Shown here one piece after another: positions 24,531 to 36,166 of a stretch of 64,000 bases of DNA. Source of the stretch: Glycine soja (lineage: Eukaryota; Streptophyta; Magnoliopsida; Fabales; Fabaceae). The stretch covers positions 38,987,562 to 39,051,561 of the forward strand of contig NC_041010.1 of assembly GCF_004193775.1 (NCBI RefSeq), given 5' to 3'. The notes under the pieces were generated by a model, which saw only the letters and a list, made by a program, of their open reading frames with translations, made no database searches and was not told the DNA's origin. The position numbers were made by a program, and so were the translations under genes. The number at the start of each line of letters is the position of its first letter. Positions within the stretch are counted from its first letter, which is position 1.

Positions 24531-24830
24531 GTGGTTGCTGCATCAAAGAACAATTTGAAGCCTAAGAGAAGAAAATGTGTCTTGGTCCATATATCCTTGG
24601 GTTACAAGCCATGACTACTTACATGATTTTTGCTTCTGATAGTTTAGTTTTAAGAAGAAATCTTAGGTATGGAGGTTATGCACTGATCCTCCACACATAT
24701 TGTATCAGAAAATAAAAAAATGGATTCAACTTATACAAATTATTCTCGGTTAGTCTTTAGTATTCTGGCCTTTGTTTTGTTGAAATAAAATGATATTTTT
24801 TCAGTCCTATTTTAAATAGGTGTGTAAGTT

Positions 24831-24910
24831 GTCAACAATGGTATTCGAATCCATGCCCTTTCGGACCTGTACCTGAAACTGGCGCCTTAGACCAAATCGG
24901 CCATCTTAAT
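24831..24910 (-). pseudogene. degenerate tRNA-Leu(CAG)
   Basis: The reverse complement reads 'tggccgatttggtctaaggcgccag', then the loop 'ttcaggt' with anticodon CAG, then a long variable arm 'ggtccgaaagggc' and a T arm around 'gattcgaat'. The A box, B box and class II variable arm are clear. The 5' acceptor strand (attaaga) does not pair with the 3' strand (tgttgac), and the anticodon and T stems each have an A-A mismatch, so it is most likely not functional. Confidence 0.65.
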
Positions 24911-25590
24911 TTTGGTGTTCTGAAATAAAAAATTCATGTAGGAACGTTACAGAAGTTAGAAGGATTACTGTTGTTATTGTCTTTTCTTTTGTTCAAGAAA
25001 CTTACAGTTCATAAATATACATAGACCTGTAAAATAGGTTGAGTTTGAATTCAAATTAAATGATGAAATGCATTGGAGAAATCACTATGGGAGTTTGGAA
25101 TAGTATGCATCATGAGATTCTAAATTTAATACTCGGCGTGATCATTGTATATATAAAAAAATGATGAAATATATTGGAGATTTTAATAGCATATTTGGCC
25201 AAACTTAAGTTTGGAGAAATGGGGAGGTTAATTTACAGCTGACATTACATTAAACTCAATTAATATAAATATGAATTTAATTTAGGTTACAGTACACATT
25301 AATCCACCTTAAAAAAAAAAGTACACAGTAATCCTTATTTTCCTTGAATTAAAGTAGTTCAATCCAAATATATTATAGACCAATGCATTGTTTACAATAT
25401 ACTAGGAATTTCCTTTGAACCCTCAAATCACTATTGTTTACTAAGAACAAATAATTGTTTGAAAAGTATCAACATATGATTTATGATCTAAATTTTTAAC
25501 TAAACTACTCAAATAATTGTTCTAATAAAAACTGTTTTTGGTCTTTAAGCAGAACTTAAAATGTATTGAGTAAGAACAAAGAAATTTCAT
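24911..25590. other. intergenic, nothing recognised
   Basis: AT-rich spacer without ORFs or repeats I can support. Confidence 0.4.
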
Positions 25591-26700
25591 TATGGAAAAA
25601 CTTAACATGTCCGGGTTTGGAATTCATTTAACTTCACCATTAATCATCAATGGCAATGAATATAGCAACATATTTCAAGCAATCAATCCTCAACCATAAT
25701 TGTTATCGAGCCCTAATTTCTTAACAATTTGATCGTAAATATTGCTAATAATTTATAATTTCTTAGCCAATCAATAACAATATTTGCATTGAACTCATGG
25801 TTACAAGAGAACTCAATGTTTATCCACCATTTCTAGTGATTAAACCCTTAGTTATCTTACCTTAGGCCTAGGTTCAACAACACTTTTCAATGTAGAAAAA
25901 CCCACATAACATGGTTGATGAAGCCATAAATCACATTAAAGAATGAAGATAAAATAAAAAACTGAGAAATATTAGCTGCTATTAAAGATCAAAGAAGATA
26001 TAGAAAAGACTGAGAAATATAAGCTGCTATTAAAGATAAAAGAAGATATAGAAGGTTTAGCATCATTACATTCCAACCCCAAACATTGTTGGGAGCTTAG
26101 CTACTCATAGCAAGTACAAGCATGAAAAGTGAAGAAGAATTGAAGACTTTTCAAAAAATCCATAAAAGTAGGACCCCAAGGTCTTCACAAAATCCCAAAT
26201 GCTTTTGTCACCTCTGAAAAATTAGATATGACGCGCTCCCCCTTTTCTTAAATATGAGTCCCAAAAGTCTTTAAAATGTTGCCACCTGTTTGTTACTCAA
26301 ACTCATGCATAAGCGAGCTAAAAGCCACACTTAAGCGTGGTTTGTAGATCTTAGTCATATTTCAGGAAATAAGGTAGTTAAGCGTAAGCTCCATCACGCT
26401 TAAGCGAGAGCAAAGTTGAGCTTTAGCTGTTTCTTGGATTTGAAGCTTAAGCGTAAAAGAAGCTATGCCTAAGCGTGGCTGAAGTTGGTTTCCAAGGATT
26501 GTAGCTTCAGCGTAAAAGGATGACACTTAAGCCAGGACCACTTTCCAAAACTGGGGCATACTGGTGTTGGCGCTTAAGCATGTCTGCACCTACGCTTAAG
26601 CGCCCTTACTTCATCAAATCTTTTCTTTTCTTTCAGCACTACAAGCCCATATCTTTGCAAATATTCTTTTTAAATCCAAATGGAGCAACCAAAAATAAGA
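25590..26700. repeat. dispersed repeat with CGCTTAAGCG-type motifs
   Basis: Between about 26310 and 26605 'gcttaagcg', 'taagcgtg' and similar words recur about ten times, some as self-complementary 'cgcttaagcg'. The preceding 700 bp is of the same general type as the repeat at 49213-50560, where 'cgcttagcga'/'gctaagcg' recur. This is a familiar soybean interspersed repeat type (recalled). No coding capacity. Ends not determined. Confidence 0.4.
25957..26052. repeat. 48-bp tandem duplication
   Basis: 'actgagaaatattagctgctattaaagatcaaagaagatatagaa' is followed directly by a copy with two or three substitutions (unit starts 25957 and 26005). Confidence 0.8.
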
Positions 26701-28019
26701 AGAAAAACAATTGAATTGAAACTAACTGAACCTATTCTACTTTCTTTACAAAGATAACTCAAAAAGGCCAATACAAGCCCTCAAAAGAGATCAAATGCAC
26801 AAATAATTGCCCTATAAATACCCTAAGGCTAATCCTAAAAGGGAAACTATCATTCTCCATGCAAGTTATATAAGAAGTACAAAAAGATGAAGTAAATCTT
26901 GCATCTCCATTAATAGTGTATGAGAAATTTGGTGGGAGAGAAATTGTGGGAAGGAGAGAAAGTGAGCAGAGGAATTTTTTTTCTAGCAAGTTATAAAAGA
27001 AGTACAATAAGATGAAGTACATTTTTTTAAAAAAATTTGCTTCAAAAAGAAAAAGATGAAGTAAATTTTACATTTCCATTAGCAATTTGTTGGTTGAAGA
27101 GAAGATGGAAAGGGAAAGTGAGAAGAAGGATTTTTTTATTTTAATTTTTTTTCTCTTTGGCTCAAAAGTTTGAAGAGGAAAGGGAGAATGAAGGAATTAA
27201 AAATTCTGAACACCTCCTATTTTTGTCTTTTTTCCCCAATATTAGGAGGATTTTGGAAGGAAAATAAGTGATTTATAACTTTTGAATCATGTAGACTAAA
27301 TTAATTTTCTTAAATTTTTATTATTTATTATATCCTCCACTGCTATTTATAAATGTAATTTTTTCTTATTTATCTCCCTTTAGAAACTAAACAAGGTAAA
27401 ATTGAATATTCAAACACAATCTAAAATGGAAAGGTAAAGGAAAAAAAATAAAACATCTAAAATTATTTGTCACATCACCAAGGAGTATTACAAGAACAAC
27501 TACATCATATTTTAATAAATTATGTTTCTGACCCCTCATTTATTGAAACCATTAGTTAATGACATCAAATTGATTTATAAGAAATTAAAAATATAATTTA
27601 TAGGACAAAAATTATAAGTGATATATTGTCAAATCCATTGCTAATACAACAGTTCATTGGACCGTCAACGAGGCTTATATGTTATTAATTATTTAACATT
27701 GTTACTTAATAACAAAGATTGAAATTATTAACAAAAAAAAATATAAAAACCAAAAATGTTAAAAACTTAATGTATAGAATAAAAGTAAAATTTACAAAAA
27801 GTTTAGGAAAAAAATATAATTAACTTTGTTTTAAGTTAAATTAGATCTAATAATCTATCTTTTTTAGTCTGATTAATATGTGTGCACGGAAACATCACAA
27901 TAAATCTGAATACATGAGTAATTAAAATTAAATTAAGTTAGTGATCAATGACCATTTTAAAAAGTTAAATGGTTTAATCTTTAAATAACTTGGATAAATC
28001 CAATAATCAATATTCATTA
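26700..28019. other. intergenic, nothing recognised
   Basis: AT-rich. It contains a twofold repeat of 'gttataaaagaagtacaa.aagatgaagta' around 26866-27020. No gene motif. Confidence 0.4.
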
Positions 28020-28464
28020 TTTTCATTTGACAAAATTGCAAGTTTAGTCTTAGTTGTCTTCAATTTTGATTTTGGTCTTCATTTAAAATTATTCACGCAT
28101 TTAGTCTTCATTTTATATCCAATCACGCAATTTTAATCCTACTGTTCAGATTTGGACATTAATCGTTACAAACTTATGTTGACTTACACGTGTCAACAGT
28201 TGATTCGTCCATTAATGGGTCGCCATTTTTAACTGAGTGTGGTAAATTGTTTTTACACTAACCCTAAAACCTTATTAGAAAACCACAAACCCTTATATCG
28301 CGAAATCCCTAAAACCTTCCGGGCCCAATCGCAACCCCGTAAGCTTCTGGATTCTTCATTGCCGCAGTTTTTTTCTTCGAGGTAACCTCCAAGTTGTCGA
28401 TCTTCCAACCCCTTAATCTTCTTGCTTGTTCGTCGTCGCCTAGTTCATTTCTTCGAGGCAGTGT

Positions 28465-28850
28465 AAGCACTCCCTGCATTCTCCACCACGGAGGGGCACT
28501 TCCCTGTTAGCAGCTCCAGCAGGAGCACACCAAAAGAGTACAGGTCAAATTTCTACGTCTGTTTTCGACCCTCTAATGCCTCCGGCGTGAGGTAGCCTTT
28601 GGATCTGCCACTCACAGGCCTGGGCCCGTGAACATTGAGAACCCAAAATTAGACACGCGTGCATTCCCTTGCTTGTTGAGTAGGACATTGGTAGATTTGA
28701 TGTAACCGTGGGTGAGCCTAAGGGACTTGCACGAGTTATGAATGAAAGCCACGTCTTGTGCCGCTCCCACTACTATCTTGAGCCTCGTGGTCCAGTCTAG
28801 TGGGGTTCGTCTGGGTCCTTGGTTCCCTGTCCACCACCAATTCAACCATC
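28465..28850 (-). pseudogene. LRR receptor-like kinase fragment
   Basis: The minus-strand frame covers protein kinase subdomains VIb to about XI: LDWTTRLKIVVGAAQDVAFI, then the catalytic-loop equivalent LTHGYIKSTNVLLNKQGNAR, then SNFGFS in place of DFG. After about 28612 it continues with GYLTPEALEGRKQT, a stop, then KFDLYSFGVLLLELLTGKCP. The His-Gly-x-Ile-Lys-Ser-Thr-Asn loop and missing HRD Asp are typical of the At1g68400/At1g10850-type LRR-RLK group, which are often pseudokinases. Only about 125 codons are present, ending at 28465 in unrelated sequence, and at least one nonsense codon interrupts them. It lies entirely between the TIRs of the Pack-MULE-like element. Confidence 0.82.
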
Positions 28851-28904
28851 AACTTCCATTTTAATTACACATTTTTCATTAACATTTTCCTAATGCCAAA
28901 CTTG

Positions 28905-29440
28905 TTAACTCATTGACAAGTACACCAAATTAGTTCAGCAGTAAAGTACTTGAAAGTTCGAGTGTCGAATCCACGAAAAATTTATTCATACTTGAGTTGA
29001 CGTATATCCCAATCTTTAAGTATGAAAAGAGTAAAAGAGATAAGAAATTATAGATGTAAAATTTAAATAAAGTAAAAGATAAGAAGGATGAGAAATCTAA
29101 AATGAAAGATAAAGAGAAATAGGAGATAAGATAAAAATTTAAAGAGATAAGAGATTGAAAGATAAAAAAGATAGAAGATAAAATAGATAAGACATTTTAA
29201 AGTAAAAAATAAGAAATGTATTAGATAAAGGTAATGATGCTTAAAGATAAATTCAGAATTTAAATATATTGGGACCTAACATGTCAAAACTATTTGTAAT
29301 GTAATGTTAATGATTTTTTGTACTTAACTATATCCTTGTTTCCACCCACATTTATATTTTATCTTTGGTTTCCGTATGAAGAGCCTACTTTATCTATTCT
29401 TTTCTCCCAAATTTCTTTACAAAGATAAAAATAATAAATC
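28905..29440 (+). repeat. dispersed 'agataag'-rich repeat nested in the Pack-MULE
   Basis: Contains a long run of 'gataag/aaagataag' words (29020-29225), then 'cctaacatgtc' and 'tctcccaaatttctttacaaagat'. The reverse complement of 41730-42110 shows the same order of words, so the two are copies of one family in opposite orientation. The left part has 'gttcgagtgtcgaatccacgaaaaa'. Confidence 0.6.
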
Positions 29441-30003
29441 GCATTAAAACTAGAGATGCGTGAAATAGACTAAACAAATATCAATCTATTTTTAACAATG
29501 ATTTCATTTAGATATCTTTTTCTAGTTCTTTAAAAAATAACCATTTTTTGATGCATTATCTTCTAAACACTATATAGGTCTAAGATAGCTTATTTTTCAT
29601 ACTCACTTCGCATTGAGTGCGCACTCTTGGACTTAACGAGAATGACGGTTTGATCAAATTAACTCAAATTTCACAGTTATCAAAACCCTAGCTTTCACTT
29701 TGAGATTTTGAGGGAGAATTAGCAGTTGAAGGGCTTTTTATCCTCCCATGATTACCATTGAAGGGTTGTGGTAATTATTTTACTGAGTTAAAAATGGTGC
29801 ACCCATTAACGGAGAATCAATCGTTGACACATGTCAGTCAATGTAAGTTTTTAATTGTCAATATCCAAATCTGGATTGGAGAACTAAAATTATATATTTA
29901 GATATAAAAAGAGAACTAAATACGTAAATAATTTTTAAAGAAAACCAAAATCAAAATAAAAAATAAATAAGTGAACTAAATTTATAATTTTACCTTTTCA
30001 TTC

Positions 30004-31537
30004 TCATAAGTGCCTCTTATCGGTCTACTTATCTTATATGTCTCTTTCATTCTTTTAGTAGCTATACTCTGCAACTACGTACGATCTTATCAGGCCTGCT
30101 TATCTTATGTCTCTTTCATTAATTCTCCTACTAGACGGTGCAACTACTCTACAATTTAGATTGACAGATATTAGTCTACCATTTCCATATGTTTCAACAT
30201 TAATTCAAGTACAAAAATAAAAAATAAAAAATAAAAAAGAAAAGTTTGACAAAACTTTCTTTGTGGTACGGGTGGACCACTTTAGAACTGATGCATGCTA
30301 CAACAATATACTATCCTACTAGATGAAGCCAATAGTTCACGAAGAAGGTCCATGGCCTAGCTAGGGCAGTAACCACACTGCTTTTGAGACGCGTATCACC
30401 ACTCTGCGGTAAGGGTGGACCATTTTAGAAGATGCATGCTATAACTAAAAGCCACTAATTAAATAGGGATCTACATGATAGTATGCCAATAAACTCTTTA
30501 GATTTTTTGTTGTACGGAAGTGAGGTTTAAATTTAGAATCTCATTAATCTTATATCCACAATCTTCACACTATATAGGCCGATTATAGTGTGATAATATT
30601 AGACTCTTCAGATGGCAACACGTAGTCTAAGAAAACTGGGTACCTAATTGATGAAAATTTTAAATTTCAGAAATTACATTCAGTTGTGTCTGTGCATTAG
30701 ACTAATTGATGGCAATATATAGTTAATATACATGTTTTGGCAAACCAAATGCTGCCTTGATATCTCAATTTGAAACTCAAACTTAACCGCACAAAACTGA
30801 TGTGTTGCACCTTGTGAGTTCCCAAAACATTTTCTTAAAATTTTGATGCATGATTAATTAAACATCTCTTAAATAGAATAAAAAACTTGATGTGATAGTT
30901 AAGCTATGAGCTTCTCTCCCATCTCCCACATGACGAACTAGTATTTTCAGTTAGCTATAGATTCTTCTCTTATACTTAAGTAATAACCATTGTTACTTTT
31001 ATTAAAAGTCGGATTATAAAAAAAGCCACCTGTAGGTTGGATAGGTGAGTGATGTCATCATATGGTCTCCTCTGGTATTTTTTTTTTTTAATAATCGTCT
31101 CCTCTTGTGCTTAAGTCATAACATTCTACATGTGTGATGTGTCACTCACAAACAAGAAATTTCCATTACCAAACCAGCATTTTCTGCATGACATACAGTT
31201 TGCTTAAACAGACAAGGTTGAGAACAATATATAGATTGGTCGATCAAAAAGGAATGTGAGCAAAGGGAAAGTTACACTTTGAGGGTATCGGATCAAAATT
31301 TTATAATTCAAAACAACCATTGCAGGTGTTCTCTGCTTACAGTGGCAATTAAGAAGTAAAATTAGCATATTAATAATCATAGGCATTAACAACAAAGCTG
31401 CACTACGAAATATAAAAAAAAACTAACATACAATAGTCACTAAAATTCCACTTCTACTTGAACTGTGTACGTGTTATATCCCTCTTCATACCCGTCTTCT
31501 AGATCTATGCATGAAATTGATAGTAACAAGAAAGATC
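30004..31537. other. intergenic with a small local duplication
   Basis: 'gggtggaccactttagaactgatgcatgctacaac' at about 30268 recurs as 'gggtggaccattttagaagatgcatgctataac' at about 30413. No gene was recognised. The right end is the 3' side of the small GAGC-tail gene. Confidence 0.45.
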
Positions 31538-31774
31538 TCATGCACCACATCCAGCACCACATCCGGCACCACATCCAGCACCACATCCAGCTCCATAAGG
31601 CTCTTGATCTGCAGCAGAATTTTTCTCTTTAGATACACCATCCGCGCAAGAAAAGATGATTGCTGGTATAATGCAAAAGGTAACAAAAACTACCAACAAT
31701 ATTGCATAGGCATTACCAAAGAAACCAAGATTTGCTGCATCCACAATTTTCACTTCTCTCAATTCTCTCACCAT
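31538..31774 (-). CDS. 78-residue single-pass membrane protein with GAGC repeat tail
   Basis: Intronless. Residues 1-21 are mixed and charged (MVRELREVKIVDAANLGFFG). Residues about 22-44 form one hydrophobic segment (AYAILLVVFVTFCIIPAIIF). A short charged linker (residues 45-59) leads to a C-terminal tail of four exact Gly-Ala-Gly-Cys units at 61-76. The tail is encoded by a 12-bp DNA repeat (31539-31595), so unit number can change by slippage. The frame is open upstream to 31843. I chose 31774 because the TATA-like box, now displaced by the copia element to 36308-36320, would place transcription start downstream of the earlier ATGs in the uninterrupted allele. It resembles a small plant membrane protein family I cannot name. 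The copia element lies 80 bp upstream of this start. Confidence 0.6.
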   Translation of the reverse strand: MVRELREVKIVDAANLGFFGNAYAILLVVFVTFCIIPAIIFSCADGVSKEKNSAADQEPYGAGCGAGCGAGCGAGCGA

Positions 31775-31848
31775 TTGTCCCTCCCGGCCCTTTTGCTTAG
31801 GACAAGCCTTGTTGTTTAAGGAGTGAACATGGCACATGTTCATATGCT

Positions 31849-31853
31849 TGATA
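31849..31853. repeat. copia TSD, left copy
   Basis: 'tgata', identical to 36308-36312. Confidence 0.9.
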
Positions 31854-31994
31854 TGTTAGTGTAAGGGTGTTTCCTCTTCTCATTCATGTTAGGCAAAGTG
31901 CCTTATATAGACATTACAAAGATAAACCAGTTACTTGGTACAAGTAAGCCCATATATACAAGAGAACTAAGCCCAAGCTTCTCTTATCCTAACA
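31854..31994 (-). repeat. copia 3' LTR (141 bp)
   Basis: Starts 'tgttagtgtaagggtgtttc' and ends 'cttatcctaaca'. No difference from 36167-36307 was seen when read side by side. Confidence 0.95.
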
Positions 31995-32007
31995 AATCCT
32001 CCCTTAC
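31995..32007 (-). other. copia polypurine tract
   Basis: Minus-strand 'gtaagggaggatt' directly next to the 3' LTR, the expected site for plus-strand priming. Confidence 0.7.
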
Positions 32008-32072
32008 ACTGAATTTTACAAACATACAAAGGAATTCAGTGTAACAAACAATCAAAACAACAAAAAAACAAG

Positions 32073-35000
32073 CTATACATCTTTAACATCACACATGCTC
32101 AACTCCTCCCTTAGTTTGCAAAAACTGTCAAGTTTCAAGGCTTTGGTCATTATGTCAGCCAGTTGCTCTTGAGTGCTGCAATGCTTCAGTTTTACAACTC
32201 CTTCTTTTGCAAGATCTCTTAAGAAGTGAAACCTTACATCGATATGCTTGCATCTCCCATGCATGACTGGGTTTTTAGACAACTTGACTGAAGAACTATT
32301 ATCACACCAGATCACAACTCCACTGTCTTGAGGTTTGCCAAGTTGATCAAGGATTCTTTTGAGCCAAACAGCTTGACAAGCACACGATGCTGCTGCTACA
32401 AATTCTGCCTCAGTGGTGGATAAGGTCACAATGGCCTGCTTCTTAGATGACCAAGAGATTGGTCCAGATCCAAAGGTGAAAACATATCCAGAAGTGGATT
32501 TTCTGTCATCTAAATCACCTGCATAATCCGAGTCAGTCCACCCTTGCAAATTTACTCTTCCATTCTGTTTCTTGTACCACACTCCAAACTCCATAGTGCC
32601 CTTCAAATACCTCAAAACTCTTTTTGCTGCAGCTAAGTGAAGTTCAGTGGGTCTATCCATGTATCTTGCAATGAGACAACAGAAAAAGTAAGATCAGGTC
32701 TTGTGGCCAAAAGATACATGAGGCTTCCAATCATTTGTCTATATTTAGTAGCATCTACTGATTTTCCTCCTTCATCTTTGGTTAACTTGTTGCCTGGTAC
32801 CATAGGATTGCACACTGCATTACAATTCTCCATGCCAAATCTTGCCAATATGTCTTGAGCATATTTGTGTTGACAGATTAGAATGCCATCATCCACTTGC
32901 TTGACTTCTACTCCAAGAAATATCTCATCCTTCCCAGATCAGTCATTGCAAAGTTGCTCCTCATAGATTTTCTGAATTCACAGAACATTCCCTCATCATT
33001 CCCAGTGTATATTAAGTCATCCACATACAGACTTATAATCAGAACCTTCCCTTTATTGTCTTGCTTAACAAACAGTGTGTGTTCATAGGGGCATTTTGTG
33101 AATCCTTCCTGCACAAAATATGACTCAATCTTGCTATACAAGCTCTAGGAGCTTGTTTCAAACCATACAAAGCCTTCTTCAGCTTATACACACTGTTCTT
33201 TCCTTGCTTTTGATAGCCAAGAGGTTGTTCTACATACACATTTTCCACTAGCTCACCATGTAGAAAAGCACTTTTCACATCAAGTTGATACACATTCCAG
33301 CCATTGCTTGCAGCCAAAGCAAGTATAGTTCTGATTGTATCCCATCTAGCAAACTGGTGCAAAAACCTCATTATAATCATTCCATGCTGTTGGACTATAC
33401 CCCTTTGCAACTAATCTGGCTTTATACTTCTCTACCTTACCATCTTCATTGTATTTGGTTTTATAGATCCATTTCACCCCTATTTTCTTGCTTCCCTTTG
33501 GTAGATCAGTCAATTCCCAGGTATCATTTCTTTCTATGGATTCAATCTCTTGATCCATAGCTTTTCTCCATATTTCAAACTTAGCAGCTTCTTCATAGGT
33601 GGTTGGATCATGATTACTGCTAAACACAGCAAGGTTTATGCAATTCTGCATCTTCTACATTTTCAATGTCTGTCACAAAATCTCTGACCCAAGCTGGTGG
33701 TCTTCTGCTTCTAGGAGTAACTACTGGTTCAGCATCATGCTCTTCACTTTCAGTTTCACTAGCATGCTGCAGTGGAGATTCATTATCACTTGAGTCACCA
33801 TGTGCATTTACATCTTCTGCTACAGATGGATCTACACTCTCTTCTACATCAATACTTTGCAATTTTTGAGATTTGCCATCCATTCCCAACCCTTTGTTTC
33901 ATCAAATATTACATCCCTGCTCACTATGATCTTCTTAGCAACAGGATCATAGAGCTTGTAGGCCTTTGACTCCTCACTGATTCCCAAGTTCACACACTTG
34001 ATACTCTTGGGATCTAATTTCTTTCTTTGAGTATCAGTAACATGAGCATAAGCTAAACATCCAAACACTTTGAAATGATGAACAGAAGGCTTCACATTGC
34101 TCCATGCCTCTTCAGGAGTGATATCTTTGACAGACATTGTTGGACTTCTGTTTAATACATATGTAGCCCATAACACTGCTTCTGGCCAGAACCTCTTAGG
34201 AACTTTCATCCCTGCAAGCATGCTCCTAACCATGTTCATAATTGTTCTGTTTTTCCTCTCAGATACTCCATTCTGCTGTGGAGTATATGCTGCAGTCAAC
34301 TGTCTCTTGATCCCATTTTTACTGCAGAAATCATTAAATGCAGTTGAAGTGAACTCACCACCTCTATCAGTTCTTAAACACTTAATTTGACAGTTGGTCT
34401 CTTTTTCAGCAACAGCCTTGAATTGTTTGAAAATAGCTAGAGCATTTGTTTTTTTTGTTAACACATAAGTCCAAGTTTTCCTACTAAAGTCATCAGTTAA
34501 TGTCATGAAATACCTGCTGCCTCCATTTGATGTAGGGTTGATTGGTCCACAAATGTCAGAATGAACCAGTTGTAGCTTCTCATTTGCCCTCCAATTCACA
34601 GTTTTTGGTATAGAATCTCTGTGCTGTTTGCCAATGATGCAATCTTCACATATTTCTTCTGTTTCTTCTATTTCAGGCAACCCCTTGACCATCTCCTTTT
34701 TAGCCAGTACACGCAATCCTTTGTAATTCAAGTGTCCATATCTATGATGCCACAATTGAGATTGACTCATATTTGCGACTTTCATGCACATGGGAGTTAG
34801 GACAGATGCATGTATGATGTACATTCTGTTGACAGACATTTGAGTTGACATTATTAAGCCTCTATTCTCATGATAGACTTTGCACAAATCATTGGAGAAG
34901 ACAATGGTGAGATTCTTTTGCTGAAGCTGACCAATGCTGAGCAAGTTGTTCATCAATCCTGGAAGGTAGTAAACCTCAGTTACCACCTGAACTAATCCAC

Positions 35001-36033
35001 CAATATACAGCTTCAGATTTCCCTTTCCCATGACAGGCATCTTGGAGTTATCACCCAATTTTACAAAATCTCTAAAACTATCATCAAAATTGAATAACCA
35101 ATCTTTTCTTCCAACCATATGGTTACTGCACCCAGAGTCAAGAAACCACATTTCCACATTTGACTCATCATACACCTCTTCTTTCGAGCTTTCTTGTGCC
35201 ATAAGCAACACCTCTTCTTTCTCATTGAATTCAGCATAATTGGCTCCTTCTTCCCAAGTTGGACATTCATTTTGATAATGCCCAAGCTTGTGACATCTAT
35301 AGCATTCAACAAGTTCTTTACTCTGTCTTCCCCTACCCCTTCCTCTACCACCATTCCTCCCTCTTCCTCGATTACCACCCCTTCCTGCAGAAGAGACTTT
35401 CAAGGCCTGTTCTTCATCTTTCTCAAGAGTATACTGCATTCTTTGTTCATGCACTAAGAGGCTACTTTGCAATTCATCGATGGTGAGAGCAGTGACATCA
35501 TTAGACTCTTCAATTGAACATACAACATAATTGAATTTTGATGTCATGGACCTAAGAACCTTCTCTACCACCTTAGTTTGACCCATTGACTCACCATGCG
35601 TAGTCATCTTATTTGCAATTGCTAAAGTTCTTGAAAAATACTCATTAACAGTCTCATTATCTTTCATAGAAAGAATTTCAAATTCTCTTCTCAAAGCTTG
35701 AAGTTGAGCACGTTTTACCTTGGTGGAGCCTTGAAATTTCTGGCGCATTGAAGTCCAAATATCACGAGCAGTTTCTTTGTTCAAGATAGTCTCCAAGATT
35801 GTGCGATCAATGGCTTGGAAAAGATAGTTCTTGGCTTTAAGATCTTTGAGTTTGCTATCATCAGCTGCTTTACTTTGCTCGGCAGTGGAATTGGCAGGAG
35901 CTACCACGATTCCATCTTCAATAATGCTCCAATACTCCTTAGAACGAAGGAGATTTTCCATCAACATGGACCAATGATCATAATGACCATCAAATTTGGG
36001 AATAGAGGGTTGCAGAAAGGATGATTCCGCCAT
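32073..36033 (-). pseudogene. copia gag-pol polyprotein, frame-broken in pol
   Basis: Gag begins at Met 36033 (MAESSFLQPSIPKFDGHYDH). One frame is intact to about 33880 and includes a CCHC zinc knuckle (CYRCHKLGHYQNEC, about 35265-35310), the protease site WFLDSGCSNHM (about 35118-35150), the integrase HHCC zinc site (about 34630-34760), and the DDE core with DDFSRKTW and RTDRGGEF (about 34350-34510). After that six single-base shifts occur, near 33873, 33640, 33380, 33146, 32915 and 32685. RT with YVDDLIYTGND (about 33010) and RNase H with TDSDYAGD (about 32520) are readable in the successive frames. The last frame ends at 32073. Apart from these shifts no internal stop was noticed. Confidence 0.93.
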
Positions 36034-36149
36034 GGATTTGCAGAAAGAAACGAAACAGAAAACGAAAGAACCAGGAAGACGATAACAGAAAACGGTTACA
36101 ATCACACGCGTGTAACAAACTGCGGTTGTTAGCACTCAGGACCCTCTGC

Positions 36150-36164
36150 GGACTCCTGATACCA
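36150..36164 (-). other. copia primer-binding site
   Basis: Minus-strand 'tggtatcaggagtcc'. Its first nine bases match the usual plant initiator tRNA-Met complement (tggtatcagagc). It is two bases inside the 5' LTR. Confidence 0.8.
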
Positions 36165-36166
36165 AT

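Larger units (their letters stand above)
28029..29994. mobile_element. Pack-MULE-like element with captured kinase fragment
   Basis: The left arm (28029 to about 28260) aligns with the reverse complement of the right arm (about 29765 to 29994) over roughly 225 bp. Shared words include 'tttagtc', 'ccagatttggatatt/cagatttggacatt', 'gtgtcaac.gttgattc' and 'ttaatgggt..ccatttttaact'. Flanking 9-mers match at 8 of 9 positions (ttttcattt 28020-28028, ttttcattc 29995-30003), the Mutator TSD length. There is no transposase. Inside are a receptor-kinase gene fragment (28465-28850, minus) and a dispersed repeat (about 28905-29440). This is the structure of a Pack-MULE: a non-autonomous Mutator-like element carrying host gene sequence. 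Confidence 0.78.

Noticed and set aside
26310..26605. Palindromic CGCTTAAGCG words as operator sites
   Set aside because: Part of a dispersed repeat type also seen at 50135-50370; no gene nearby to control.
28465..28850. Functional receptor kinase
   Set aside because: Only part of the kinase domain, a nonsense codon, and location inside a transposable element.
31511..31819. Plus-strand Thr/Ser-repeat frame
   Set aside because: Antisense of the GAGC repeat gene; the minus frame has a membrane segment and a better start.
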